Below, one piece after another: positions 39,701-50,057 of a stretch of 64,000 nt of DNA (the first letter of the stretch is position 1; each line of letters starts with the position of its first letter). Source of the DNA: Lepidurus packardi (Eukaryota > Arthropoda > Branchiopoda > Notostraca > Triopsidae); assembly GCA_023053545.1 (NCBI GenBank), contig JAKZAN010000006.1, positions 10,014,351 to 10,078,350 on the forward strand, read 5' to 3'. Both the position numbers and the translations under genes were made by a program. The notes beneath the pieces are model-generated. The model did not search any database and was not told where the DNA came from. It saw only the letters and a list, made by a program, of their open reading frames with translations.

Positions 39701-40458
39701 GTAAACGAGGAGAATTCACGTGAGCAGAATTGCTTAACATTTTTTCCTAACCTTCATCTTTATGAGCTTGTTTACTCGTAATGCTTAAAAAATAGAAGAT
39801 AATTAGTACGCTGAGCAGCAAGGCAAGGCTCTAACCTTCTCGTCAGTTCTCAACTGCATATTAGGACTCATATTACGTCGTCTTCGCGTTTTTTTTAATT
39901 CGCTTGTCCCTAGGAGCTTGGACCTTTTCGGTAATGTTCAGGTAAGCAAGCTGATAAACAGGTTAGCCAGGATTAGTTCCACTATGGTAAATTTGGTGAC
40001 GAAAGTCTAAACATAGCAATATTTATACCTCCTTTGCATGGCATTCTGTGTTGACTGTGTTGGGCGCGATATCCTGTTATCATTTCGTATTCGCCATTAT
40101 CCCTCTTCAAAGGAAAACAGACTTCCAAGACGTGATGGCAAGGCTGCATGATCTTCAACAGACCTTTGACTTTATTTCGCTTTTCTTCTAAGGACATTCG
40201 AGGGCCTTTCATCTCTTCTACTAGCTTGTCTTGGACAATACTGCAGGCTCGGTGGAAGAAATACTCTACCATGTCAAAGAACATGGGATCTTCGGCTTCT
40301 TCGATGCCATTGAGTTTCTCGGGGATGACATAATCGGACTTGGTAGAGCTGCTAAAACGCTGCTGATTGACGGAGACAGAGATTGCTGGAATTGCAACAT
40401 CTAGCCCTTGTCTCAAGGACGGCAGGTTCTTGATCAAGCTGGCAGTTACACGCAACAT
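36764..40458 (-). CDS. GLUD1: Glutamate dehydrogenase, mitochondrial
   Basis: Interconverts glutamate and 2-oxoglutarate plus ammonia with NAD(P)+ in the mitochondrial matrix. Eight exons join in phase: 40458-40029, 38682-38482, 38430-38344, 38020-37716, 37657-37291, 37168-37077, 37006-36944 and 36883-36764, giving 554 aa (human 558). The first 40 residues ([19 protein letters not shown]...) look like a mitochondrial targeting peptide. PCKGG and [12 protein letters not shown] carry the substrate site, with catalytic Lys178. IIQGFGNVG is the Rossmann nucleotide-binding turn. [10 protein letters not shown] and [13 protein letters not shown] are typical. The animal-specific antenna ([18 protein letters not shown]) is present, so allosteric control is expected. 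The C-terminus YREAGLTFT matches the family. Intron 1 is 1.35 kb. A TTTAG acceptor about 20 bp before the ATG suggests a 5'-UTR intron. Confidence 0.97.
38173..38343. repeat. 101-bp tandem duplication in GLUD intron 3
   Basis: 38173-38242 and 38274-38343 match at roughly 90% (shared TTAAGTACAATAACAT and CGTGATGTCTAATGAAGA). The second copy ends exactly at the splice donor of exon 3 (38344-38430), so part of the donor region was duplicated. Confidence 0.8.
38683..40028 (-). other. Intron 1 of glutamate dehydrogenase
   Basis: A 1.35 kb intron, clearly longer than the gene's other introns. No exon or gene recognised inside. Confidence 0.7.
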
Positions 40459-41545
40459 TTTTGCTTGTCTTTACTGGCCTAAATTAACACACACGTAGAG
40501 TGAATTAAAGAACTTGCTTACTTGGTGGATCTAAAGATTTTTTTCTTTATAAAACCAACGAATAAGAAATGAATTCGTTGTTGTAACAATGAACATGAAC
40601 ATTTATAGAAAATTTACTTAAGATAATAAAGAGAGTGAATTCACTTAACAATTTTAACTGAACTTACAAAATTAATGTGCTAGTTCCCCACGAACGACTT
40701 GAAGTAGGATTCAAAGCCAGCAATCTGTATCACACGTCACAACACCGTACTTTCACGAACGGAAATGAACAATATGCCGTTCGCTTATCTACATTGGGCT
40801 ACGATGGACATTGGTCTTTTAGTAAAGGGAAGAGTGTGTAAAGATGAACCGCAGAGTTCTATGGTCAATAGAGATTCTAGCGCTTCCTAGCGTCAAAAAC
40901 GTTTTTTTCTACTAATCACTGGAATATTTCAATTTAACTCTTAGATTTCTCATGGAGTGTTAGTATTCCATACATGGAGTAGATTTAAATAATTTTGAAA
41001 TTTTGAAACATTTTAAAGAATTAGGTGTACATAAGAAAAGAACCAACTAAATCAAAGTGGGAATCAACTTTTACCAGTAGCGCCAGTTGGGATCACATAG
41101 AAACTAAGTTTGAACCTTGGGCACGCCTCTTTTCCCTTTTCATACATCTACACAACCGAGTTTAACTAAAAGATCCGAAATACGTAAAAAAACGCTGTAA
41201 GGCGAGCAAGTGGCGCCTTGCATTCTAAATTCAAAAGCTAAGAAAACTTCCAGCAATGTTTAAGATGAAATAATCTAACTTCTCTAGCATCTTTAATTAG
41301 CTGTAATGTTGTGTGATGTTGCTTTTTCCTTTATTTGAGTAATTTTTTCAACAGTTCTCTTATCTTAGTTATTTTATATTTTAAATTTATAGTCTTTAAG
41401 TACGGTACAATTTAATGTGTTATGCAACATCTAACAAAATTACAACTTTTATAATGCGCTATTGGGTAGGAAAAAAAGCTACAGATCCAAATAACACCAA
41501 ACCGTACTTGCGGCTACGAGTCGCTGTCCAGAACGAATCGATCTG
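40459..41545. other. GLUD 5' flank, no gene recognised
   Basis: A+T-rich DNA between glutamate dehydrogenase and the last candidate exon of the LRMDA-like gene, both on the minus strand. No feature beyond the likely 5'-UTR intron acceptor next to the GLUD start. Confidence 0.5.
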
Positions 41546-41699
41546 TTAGTTGTTATTATTCACTGTTGCACGATTTTCCCAATTCGGATACAGTCCGGAG
41601 TAATGCCACAAAGTTCCAGCCCGATCTATGGATGACTTTTCTTTCGGATCAGATAGTACTTTCTTTAGGGAGTATAGTAATCTGGCTTCTTGATTTAAC
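41546..41699 (-). CDS. LRMDA: Candidate alternative terminal exon of LRMDA
   Basis: After a good acceptor (TTTTTTTAG) a 51-codon frame runs to a TAA at 41548-41546. It contains QEARLLYSLKKVLSDP and AGTLWHYSGLYPNWENR, a coding-like composition. It needs an upstream exon ending with two bases. A GTATCG donor after 41943, within LRMDA exon 5, gives exactly that and would replace the conserved GKHSEGNRF end. No other minus-strand gene lies between LRMDA and GLUD to supply an upstream exon. Confidence 0.45.
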
Positions 41700-41881
41700 C
41701 TAAAAAAATCCACGTTGAGAAGGCTAGTTAAAAATTAAGTACAAAGAAAAACCGTTTCCCTTTTCTTAAAATTGTATTTCTTCTCGAAAACTAAGGCTTG
41801 ATTTGGCGTAATATAAAAATCTATTTGTAAATGGAATAAAAAGCTCGTAGATTTCCTGCCACGTCAATTTAGTTGCTAAGC

Positions 41882-42868
41882 TCAGAGATCACTGTTGAGA
41901 ATAAAACGATTGCCTTCGGAATGCTTCCCGGAGTAACGATACTTGCAAATTCCGTAAGATCCTTAATTAAAAAAGAAAAATCAAGGCGATTAGTTTGTCG
42001 TCTTTTATATGTTATACGAGGTTGAAAGTACCAGCATGGACAGCTAGGTGACGAAATTCCGGAAGTGGATGGTATCCGCCCGTTCCATCATCACATTCAG
42101 CGCACTCTTCGTCCTGAAGAGAAGGTTCAGTTAGCTTGAAACTAGGGTGGTTGGGAAATCAAAAAGGTAATTTACCTCAGAGCAAGGGCGTATGACTTTC
42201 ATGAACTGACCAGCTTTATTGGCTTGTGTTCTCTCCTTTTTTGTTATGGGCGTGGAATCCAGGAATTTCAATTCAGGTAAGCGATGAGCAAGGTAACATC
42301 GATAGCGAACATAATCCTCGTCATCCTTGTCAGTCCCAGACAATTGATTAGGGCAGGCTGTGTTGCCCAAAAGACTCAAATAATGTAAATTGGGAGCATT
42401 TTGCGAGAGTTGGTCAAGTAATTTCTCCAGATTCTCGATCTAAGACAAGAAAACACAGCATTACAATTCATAAATGAACTAATTCTGTTACTAATAACTA
42501 TTACTTTATTTTTGTTCAGAGATAAAGTCGTCAAATTTGGCAAATAAGGGAAAATAATATCGTCTCCCAGGTAGTTGCCATCCAAAATTAAATCTTCCAC
42601 TTGTTCAAAGTATTCCAGGCCATCTAATGTGGTCAATTTATTGTGAGACAGATCAACGTAGGTGACCTTTCCACAATTTTCAGGCAAGAGAGGCTGAATT
42701 TTGGACTGATGCAGTTCCTTTTCTGTAAAAATCTGGTGGACTGGAATGTGAACCAGTTTCCTCCCCACACAATGAAGCTATACGCAAAGGAAATTGAATT
42801 AGACCTTGCATTCTTTTGTCTAGGGAAGATCTACTAACCTCCTGCACGTTTTTGTCTTTTTCAGGCAT
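41882..42868 (-). CDS. LRMDA: Leucine-rich melanocyte differentiation-associated protein homologue
   Basis: Five exons join in phase: 42868-42839, 42777-42505, 42439-42176, 42113-42032 and 41961-41882, giving 242 aa (human 198 or more). Leucine-rich repeats run through residues 48-135 (TYVDLSHNKLTTLDGLEYF, DLILDGNYLGDDIIFPYL, PNLTTLSLNKNKI). The cap motif HYLSLLGNTACPNQL, then YVRYRCYLAHRLPELKFLD and FMKVIRP, match the human protein closely, as does the end GKHSEGNRFI. The human gene is linked to oculocutaneous albinism and melanosome maturation; in an arthropod a role in pigment-granule or endosomal trafficking is inference. An alternative C-terminus is possible (see 41546-41699). It shares a 318-bp promoter interval with MSH3. 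Confidence 0.9.
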
Positions 42869-43186
42869 GTTTCAAGGTTGTTTTTCTCGCTACAATGAGC
42901 TGGCTATTATGACGTCGCTGCATGTCGTCATTACAGCAGTGCTGCCAAACCTCAAACCATTGGTTGAGCAGAACAGCCTCGCTTTCTTATGGGTGGACCT
43001 TAAAAGTCACGTGTCGTTTGTTTTGAATCATTCCGTCCTCACGGTCTATAAAATGTGTAACCATTAGTTTTCTCCATTAAAAAATATGGGATATTAAGGT
43101 AACATTTTAAATTGCGACAACCCGTATATAGAATTTATCGTAAAACCTTTTAATCTCTGTAACTTAATTCATTATATTTAAAAAAG
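42869..43186. promoter_or_regulatory. Bidirectional promoter of LRMDA and MSH3
   Basis: Only 318 bp separate the divergent start codons. The interval contains GTCACGTG (43006-43013), an E-box of the type bound by USF and MiT/TFE factors, and a CRE-like TGACGTCG near 42910. No TATA box is evident. Confidence 0.55.
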
Positions 43187-46100
43187 ATGTTTCAGAAAAG
43201 AAGCGGGAAAAGTGCTGGAAAACGTTCTTTTACAACAAGAGCATCAAGCTCTTCCACCATTGCTTCGCCCAACCAACCAACTCTTTCGCGGTTTTTTACT
43301 GCTATTCGTAGTACTCCGGGATCTGCCGAAGATATATCCCCTCCTTTGGCATCAGAACGCTTATCACAACAGGTTATTTTTAGTTATCATTATTTAATTA
43401 TTTCGTAATTAAAACTATTATACTTGCGATCAGGTTTCGACGCCTATTATTATTCCTAAGAAAGCCGCCCTTTCAGAGAAAGTTTTAAGCACCCTCAAGA
43501 AATTCCAGCTTGAAGACCCAGTCGAAAGAAACCACGCTTTTGCAGTCAATAATACGGTCATTAAAAGTCTGGAAGTCACAGAAAGGGAACGGAGTCCCGA
43601 ATTACCTGCACGTAATCCAAAACGGGAAGAGATCAGAGCAACAAAGCTAACTCCTCTTGAGCAACAAGTGGTTGAGATAAAAGAGCAGTACCCTGAAACT
43701 CTGCTGATTATCGAATGTGGCTACAAATACCGTTTCTTTGGCAAAGACGCCGAAATTGCTGCAAACCTGCTACAGTTGGTGGCTTACAAGGATCATAATT
43801 TCTTGACCTGTAGTTTTCCCACTCATCGACTTATGGTCCACGTAAGGCGTCTAGTCTCTAAAGGTGGTTCTTTATTCTGATTTCCTAATTATTAGCTAAA
43901 AATATAGAAAAGGAGAAATCCATCGTTTAAACAGAACCGATTAAAAATGTGACATTTTTCTAGGACACTTGGTAGGGGTTGTCAACCAGACGGAAACTAC
44001 AGCATTAAAAGCAGCAAGCGAAAGAAAAAGCGCTCCGTTTAAGCGCGAATTGCAAGCGTTATACACAAGATCGACCTTAGTGGAAGATGTCCAAAGCTCA
44101 GAAGAATCCGAAAGCACTCAAGCCTCCTACTTTGTCTGCCTCAATGAGCAAAAGGCAGGAAGTTCCTCCGTTAGTTTCGGATTAGTAGTAAGGGCCATTT
44201 AGTACTTCGTGAACTTTCTTAGGACTTGTCCTTTGGTGGCTATTTCTTGTTCGGTGTTTCAGGGAGTTCGACCTGCAACCGGAGATATAATCATTGACGA
44301 ATTTACGGATAACTTAACACGAGCCGAGCTGGAAACCAGGCTCTCACATCTCTCGCCCTCGGAAATTATAATCCCGACGACGGGAATTTCTGACTTGACA
44401 ATGAAACTCCTCCTATTTACTCAGTCTTGTGGGTAATTTTTTCTTTTACTGTATTAATTTTTTTGTAAGGTTGAGTTTTATTTACTTGTTCCATTTTCTG
44501 CCTGTACTAACTATTTATTTTTCATTCAAGCAAATTCTTTAATTTTTTTACTTTTCTTTGTGCATCTTACTTTTCCATTTTTTCCAGGAAGTTTAACGGT
44601 TGAATTTTTCTTACATAAAAGGGCGTCCCGTGGGGATTTCGTACGTCTAGAAAGAAAAGACGTGTTTAGTTACTCGGATTCGTTAGCAAGACTTACGAAC
44701 TTGTATAGTGATGATCCTTTATCGCTGGAAAGGGTGGTTAGTTTAACTACCAATGTTATTTGCAGTCTGGGCGCTGCTTTGGCATATCTGGAGCGTTTTA
44801 AGCTTGCCAAATGCGTAGCAGATTTGCGGTAATGTTTATATAAGGAATACTTGTAGTTAAACAATAGTTTGGATTTTCGTTTTTATTCACAGTGGGCTTA
44901 AGCGTTTTACCCAAAGTACAGATCGTGTCAAAATTGATGGTGGGACACTAAGAAATTTGGAAATATTCCAGACATCCGAAGGTACGGAAAAAGGAAGTTT
45001 GTTTTGGTTGTTAGATAAAACCAGAACTAAATTTGGTAGCAGGTATGATGTCAAATTAAATGAAATTCCTTGAATGTGTTTTTTTTTTTCTTTTTCTATA
45101 AAATAGGCTCTTAAGGCGATGGTTATCGGAACCTTTAAGAAATATGAACGTTCTTGTTCAGAGGCAAGATGCGATTCATACGTTGATGAGTGCTCAGGAT
45201 GCGGAAAGAGGCTTAAGGAGAGTGCACAGCTCTTTATTGAAGCTTCCGGATTTGGAACGCTTGCTAGTAAGCGTACTGCACAAGAGGGTAACAAGCAATA
45301 AGAAGAAAGGCAAATGTGCGTAATGTGTCACGCTCCAACAGGTCAACCCGGGTCAATTCTACAGTCTGTGCAAGGCCTTCCACACTTTGTTAGTGACTTT
45401 TACGGAGGCGCGTAGTGCTAATCAGGAATTCCAAAGCTGCTTAGTCAAAACTTTGTTTGAAACTATCATTCCTGGTTTGGAAGATGCGGGCTTCTTCCTA
45501 GCCCTTTTGGACGAAGAATCAGCCAAGTAAATCTGAACCAAAGAGCCTTTTATTAAAAATTGATTGGATCCTACTTGCAAACCCCATTCCCCACATAATA
45601 AGCAAATGACTGCTGTGTACTCTTACTCACTTCAAAGCTAACAAGTCCTTTCTGCAGTTTTCATTTCTTATATACCTACTCCTAAACTCCATTGCTCGCA
45701 ACTACCGTAAATGCGACAACAGTTCATTGTTATGAATGCGTATTCATTGCTAACAAGACCTTTCGACAACTTTAGTGTTGTTTGCTAGCAAATCCAACGT
45801 CATGAATCGCTGTCGCAGCAATCGTAGCGAAGAATTCATTATTGTCTTACTGAATTTATGACTACCGGCAACTTTTTCCTCCAAACTTAATATTGACTCG
45901 TACCTAACTCAAACTCGTTTCGCAGGCAATCAAGTACAGATTCAGTAGAAATTGTTAAACTAAATTCATGTGATTCCACTACTGAGGTGAACTTTTTGGA
46001 GAATTTATTCGATTACTTATTGGAGAACCCATATTCTAAAGTTATTTCGGGAAACAAATTCATTACTGTTTCCGGTAGAAAAATGGGATCCTTATGTTCA

Positions 46101-49100
46101 CTACTTGCGTAGTGATATGCATTCACGTTCACAGCTACTCCTAATGGTATTAAAATGACCCACTAAGTCGCTTTAAATTCTTTGTACAGTACCTTAATTG
46201 CATTCACTGTTGACTAATTTTTAGGCAAGGACGGAAAACGACTCTTTTAAAAGATGCTTCCTTCTATCCAAAAGTCGAGCACCGATTGAGCCGAATAAAA
46301 GCCGTAGAACACCAACTGAAGGACCAACGGCCTAACATATGTAGAATTCTACGTTTACCAGCGTTCGATTTTGTCACAGTGGCCGGGCAAGAGTACTTGA
46401 TCGAAGTACCCAATGACCGACTCCGAGTTATTCCACTCAATTGGATAAAAGTCAGCGGGTAAAAACTAGCTTCATTCTTTGTCTGCCCTAAATACAGATT
46501 CTATCATCTTTTAGGACGAAACAGTGTGGTCGTTTTCGTTCTCCTGAAGTGGAACAGCTGTTCGAAATTCTATCGCAGCACCGCGAAAAGTTGGAAGAGG
46601 AGTGTCAAGAAGCGTTTGGCCAACTTTTGGGGCAATATTGCGAAAAGTACTGGCAGCGGAAGCAGGCCATCCAGGCTCTCGCCGAATTGGATGTGCTTTT
46701 CGCTTTGGCCGATGTGGCGAATCAAGAAAACTTTGTCAGACCAGAGCTCGTCAACGCTTCAGTTCCGCATCTACGAATAGAGCAAGGGCGCCATCCTGTC
46801 GTGTCTTTTTTGATGACGGGAAATGTTGTACAGTACGTGCCCAATGATACGGATCTCAAAGTAAGGGGAAAGAAATTGTCGCACGTTACATAACTTTTCT
46901 TTTTTTTTATAACTTTTTTGTTTTTTAACTTCTTCACAAATATTATTTCAGAGCGGCGGGGAGCAATGCATGATTTTGACTGGACCCAACATGGGAGGTA
47001 AATCCTGCTATTTACGTCAAGTCGGTCTAATAGCCTATCTGGCTCACATTGGCTCTTATGTGCCTGCCAGACGTACGTCTTTGACACTAAAGGACGCTAT
47101 TTGCACCCGGTAATGAGCATAAGTAGCTAGTGGACAACCTGTCTTAAACATGGGGAAGCTTTTCTTTTTTCCTTTTTCAAATTGTATGAACTTTGGCAGT
47201 ATGGGCGCCAGTGATTCCATCTACGCTGACCGAAGCACGTTTCTGGCGGAAATGCAAGAAGCCTCCGCGATTCTAAAAGAAGCCACGCCGAATTCTTTGG
47301 CCATTATAGATGAATTGGGGCGCGGAACAGCCACCCACGATGGAACAGCAATAGCATGGGCTGTCTGCCGGAGTTTGGTAGAAACTGTAAGATTTTTGAA
47401 AGGTTGAATTTACGAAAACTCATTTTTTAATATTTTTTTTACGAGATTTAATGGAAGTTTTAATTTACCACAATTAAATTTAAGCTCCAAGTTTCAACTT
47501 CAGTTGAATTCAGTCGAAACGGCCGTTTCGACTGCAATTACTTTAAGTAACTTATTTGAACTGAATTGAGTTGATTGGATTAAAACAAACGAAGTTTCAA
47601 TTACCTTGCAGTTAGGTCTTAAGGCTCCCTTATACCTTAGCTCGGCATAGGCTGTTAGCATGGGGAATTTCGGAACAACTTTTTGAGAAAACCAGAGCAT
47701 TTCATGAAAAATTCTTTGACAGTACAATCTTGAATTTGCTAACAGGTAGTTCACAACCCAATGCATATTTTTTTACAATGAGGAATGAATTAGAAATGTG
47801 CAAATTAAGTTTGCATCTATGAAAAATACGTTAAACTGTCGTAAAAATCTGTCTTTTGGTTTTGCAGTAGCTGCTAATAAAAGAAAGCTTTTGTTTTAGT
47901 TGCTTTCAAAATCTGACAAGCAGCTTTCGAGGAATCTTGTTCCGAAAGTTTGAAGACCTGATTTGGGACATTGTGCTACTGGAGCAAATTGGTGACAAAT
48001 TGTATTGTCAGAATCAAAACAAGCGTAGAATCTTTGCCGGCAGTTTGCTGTCTATTTTTTTCTTAAGCAAGGCTTTCGCAAAACCGACACGTTCTCCGGA
48101 TTTAGTGACAAACGTGTGTAATGTATCCCGCTGTCAAAAGTGACACTAATGTGTCTGTTTGGAACCATACATTTTTTTAGCTAATGGAGTGAAAGAAAGA
48201 AAATAGAAATAGAATCGTTAACCTAACCTAAGCCAACCTAAAATAACCTAACCTAATACATTTCCAATCCAATTACCAATTTTCAACTCGAATGACACCT
48301 GTTCGTCATTCTTTTCCCGGAGAACGTGTTATAACAATATAACACCTATTGTCATTTTTATGTCCGCCTTCTAACCCCGGAGAACCTGTTACGCAAAACC
48401 ATAACAAACACCAGTGAATCCTGTGAATCTTTTCCGTCAATAAGCTAAGGTATAGGGGACCATGTATAATTGAAGTTTGCGTCGAAACTATTATTATTTT
48501 TGAGTCCCAGTTTGAATTTGATTCTCATCTCTGTTGAATAAGACGAAATTTCGATTCGGTTGAAGTAGTTGATTGATGAATTTAAAGTTTCGGATGGAAG
48601 TCTTGTTGTCATGTTATGTTAGCAACGTTTAGTTAAACTTTGACTGGAGCTCCACTTTAATTGACATTGGTGTACAAGACAATTTATTTAAAATTAAAGT
48701 TTGGAAAGCTAAGTTACTTTGGTATGTAACGCATCTTTGTAATGAATCTCTTGGGATAGGGATGTTTGACCGTGTTTGTGACTCACTATCCGGATCTCAT
48801 TGCATTGGAGCAACTGAACTCGCGTGTGGTCAATTATCACATGGGATTTTTGCTGGATGAGCGTAAATATTTCTCTCTTTCTTTATTTCTGCCTAAACTT
48901 AACACAGTACTGCACTTTAGACTCGGACGAAGAACTGCAGCAATTGGTTTTCTTATACAGCTTAGTAAGAGGCCCCGCTAATAAAAGTTTCGGCTTGAAT
49001 GTAGCGCGCCTGGCCGGGTTTCCTACTTCAGTTCTGGCTTCTGCTCGAGATGCTGCCCAACGGCTGGAAAACTGTATTACTTTTATAAAAATGGCCAAAG

Positions 49101-49141
49101 GCAGAACGAAAAAACTCTTAATGGAGGATGACGTAAAATGA
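43187..49141 (+). CDS. MSH3: DNA mismatch repair protein MSH3
   Basis: Partner of MSH2 in MutS-beta, which recognises insertion/deletion loops in the nucleus. Fourteen exons join in phase: 43187-43372, 43434-43863, 43964-44187, 44263-44432, 44592-44828, 44893-45042, 45107-45287, 45342-45526, 46225-46458, 46515-46860, 46952-47109, 47200-47386, 48760-48862 and 48921-49141, giving 1003 aa (human 1137). An N-terminal PCNA-binding box QPTLSRFF (30-37) is present. The mismatch-binding domain starts with [16 protein letters not shown] and has YKYRFFG, the MSH3 form rather than the Phe-x-Glu of MSH6. Walker A is GPNMGGKS (792-799), Walker B IIDELGRG with Asp871-Glu872, followed by VTHYPDL and NYHMGFL. 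Introns 8 (0.7 kb) and 12 (1.37 kb) are long; the latter holds repeats. The exon 5 acceptor is GAAG, since CAG four bases earlier breaks the frame. Confidence 0.93.
45926..46112 (+). other. In-frame cryptic exon in MSH3 intron 8
   Basis: A CGCAG acceptor is followed by 62 codons in the phase left by exon 8, ending at TAG (46110-46112). If used as a terminal exon it would give an MSH3 that lacks the ATPase domain. The segment [18 protein letters not shown] loosely recalls the NPSAQYVTVSGQEF block of human MSH3, which exon 9 already encodes. It could be a decayed exon duplicate or chance. Confidence 0.3.
47511..47534. repeat. 24-bp perfect palindrome
   Basis: CAGTCGAAACGG is followed immediately by its reverse complement, with no spacer. 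It lies in MSH3 intron 12 within a TTTCAATTGAATT-rich repeat field. Confidence 0.85.
47621..47760 (+). repeat. Dispersed repeat R3, copy 2
   Basis: The uninterrupted relative of the broken copy at 28213-28640. It lies in MSH3 intron 12. Confidence 0.65.
48218..48258. repeat. Telomere-like CCTAA-type repeats
   Basis: Degenerate AACCTAACCTAAG units, the reverse complement of TTAGG. About 60 bp further on, GGAGAACGTGTT also occurs, a word found in the right arm of the foldback element at 2185-2498, suggesting a related or decayed element in MSH3 intron 12. Confidence 0.55.
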
Positions 49142-50057
49142 AAAGAATTCGCATGTTTTAGTACTTGTTCATGTTGAAGTTTTGCAAATACACTTATTCC
49201 ATTTTTTATAAATGTGCAGCTTATTTTTTTTTTAAATATTATAGATTCTACTTTTAATCCTATTGTAAATTTAATATGTTATTTCTTCCTTTTTTGCTGT
49301 ATAGGGTGTTTTTTATGGGGATATTGTTTCTGTGAAGGACATCTGAGCCATAAAGACGTTGGCGACAGATGAGGAAGTAGCGTGTAATTCCTGGGAATTA
49401 TTAAGTGCTTCATATTATATTAAAAAGTGCATTACAATGCATTGTATTGAGTCTGGAAATCTGCAGCTTTTGTTCTTCAATTCTCTTGAGCTTTATTTGC
49501 CAGCATAAATAGTTAAATGAACGTGACTTTCAGGGTTGCAACCCTTTTAGGATTGGTCTCCCAGAAGTAGCGTACCTGGAAATTTGTTATAAACTGTTGT
49601 TGTGTCGATAAACTATAAATCAAAATAGCCAAAATTATAAGCAAAGTTGTCCCACCGTGTTTTTCCTAGGTATATTTTGGCATAGGGATTGCTTCTTATG
49701 TGAATTTGATGACAGCTATGAAAAAGGAAAAAGCTTCTGGAATTCAACCGCCCAAAACGAGATAAGTTTTTATAGCTAATTGAGGTAACTGCTAAAGTGG
49801 TTAAAAAGGGCTATTTCATGTATTTCTATAACCATGTGTAAGAACTTCCAATGATACATAGTTGCAACAATATGCCATTTTTCACCTTCGCTGGATATTA
49901 ACAAATGAAATTTTAAAAAAATCAAAGCACCAGAAGCAAACAAATTAAAAGTGTCACCTTTCGCCAGTTCTGCTCTTTTTTTAAAAAAAATATACAAATT
50001 TTCTTTTCAAGTCCAATATTTTCTAATCGACAACCATTTCCAAACGAACGATGGAGT
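49142..50057. other. Convergent intergenic region
   Basis: Separates the 3' ends of MSH3 (+) and the PHB depolymerase-like gene (-). A+T-rich, no gene recognised. Confidence 0.55.

Noticed and set aside
46225..48981. MSH3-region gene as MSH6 or MSH4
   Set aside because: The PCNA box, the YKYRFFG mismatch-binding form and the overall alignment identify MSH3; MSH4 lacks the N-terminal mismatch-binding domain.
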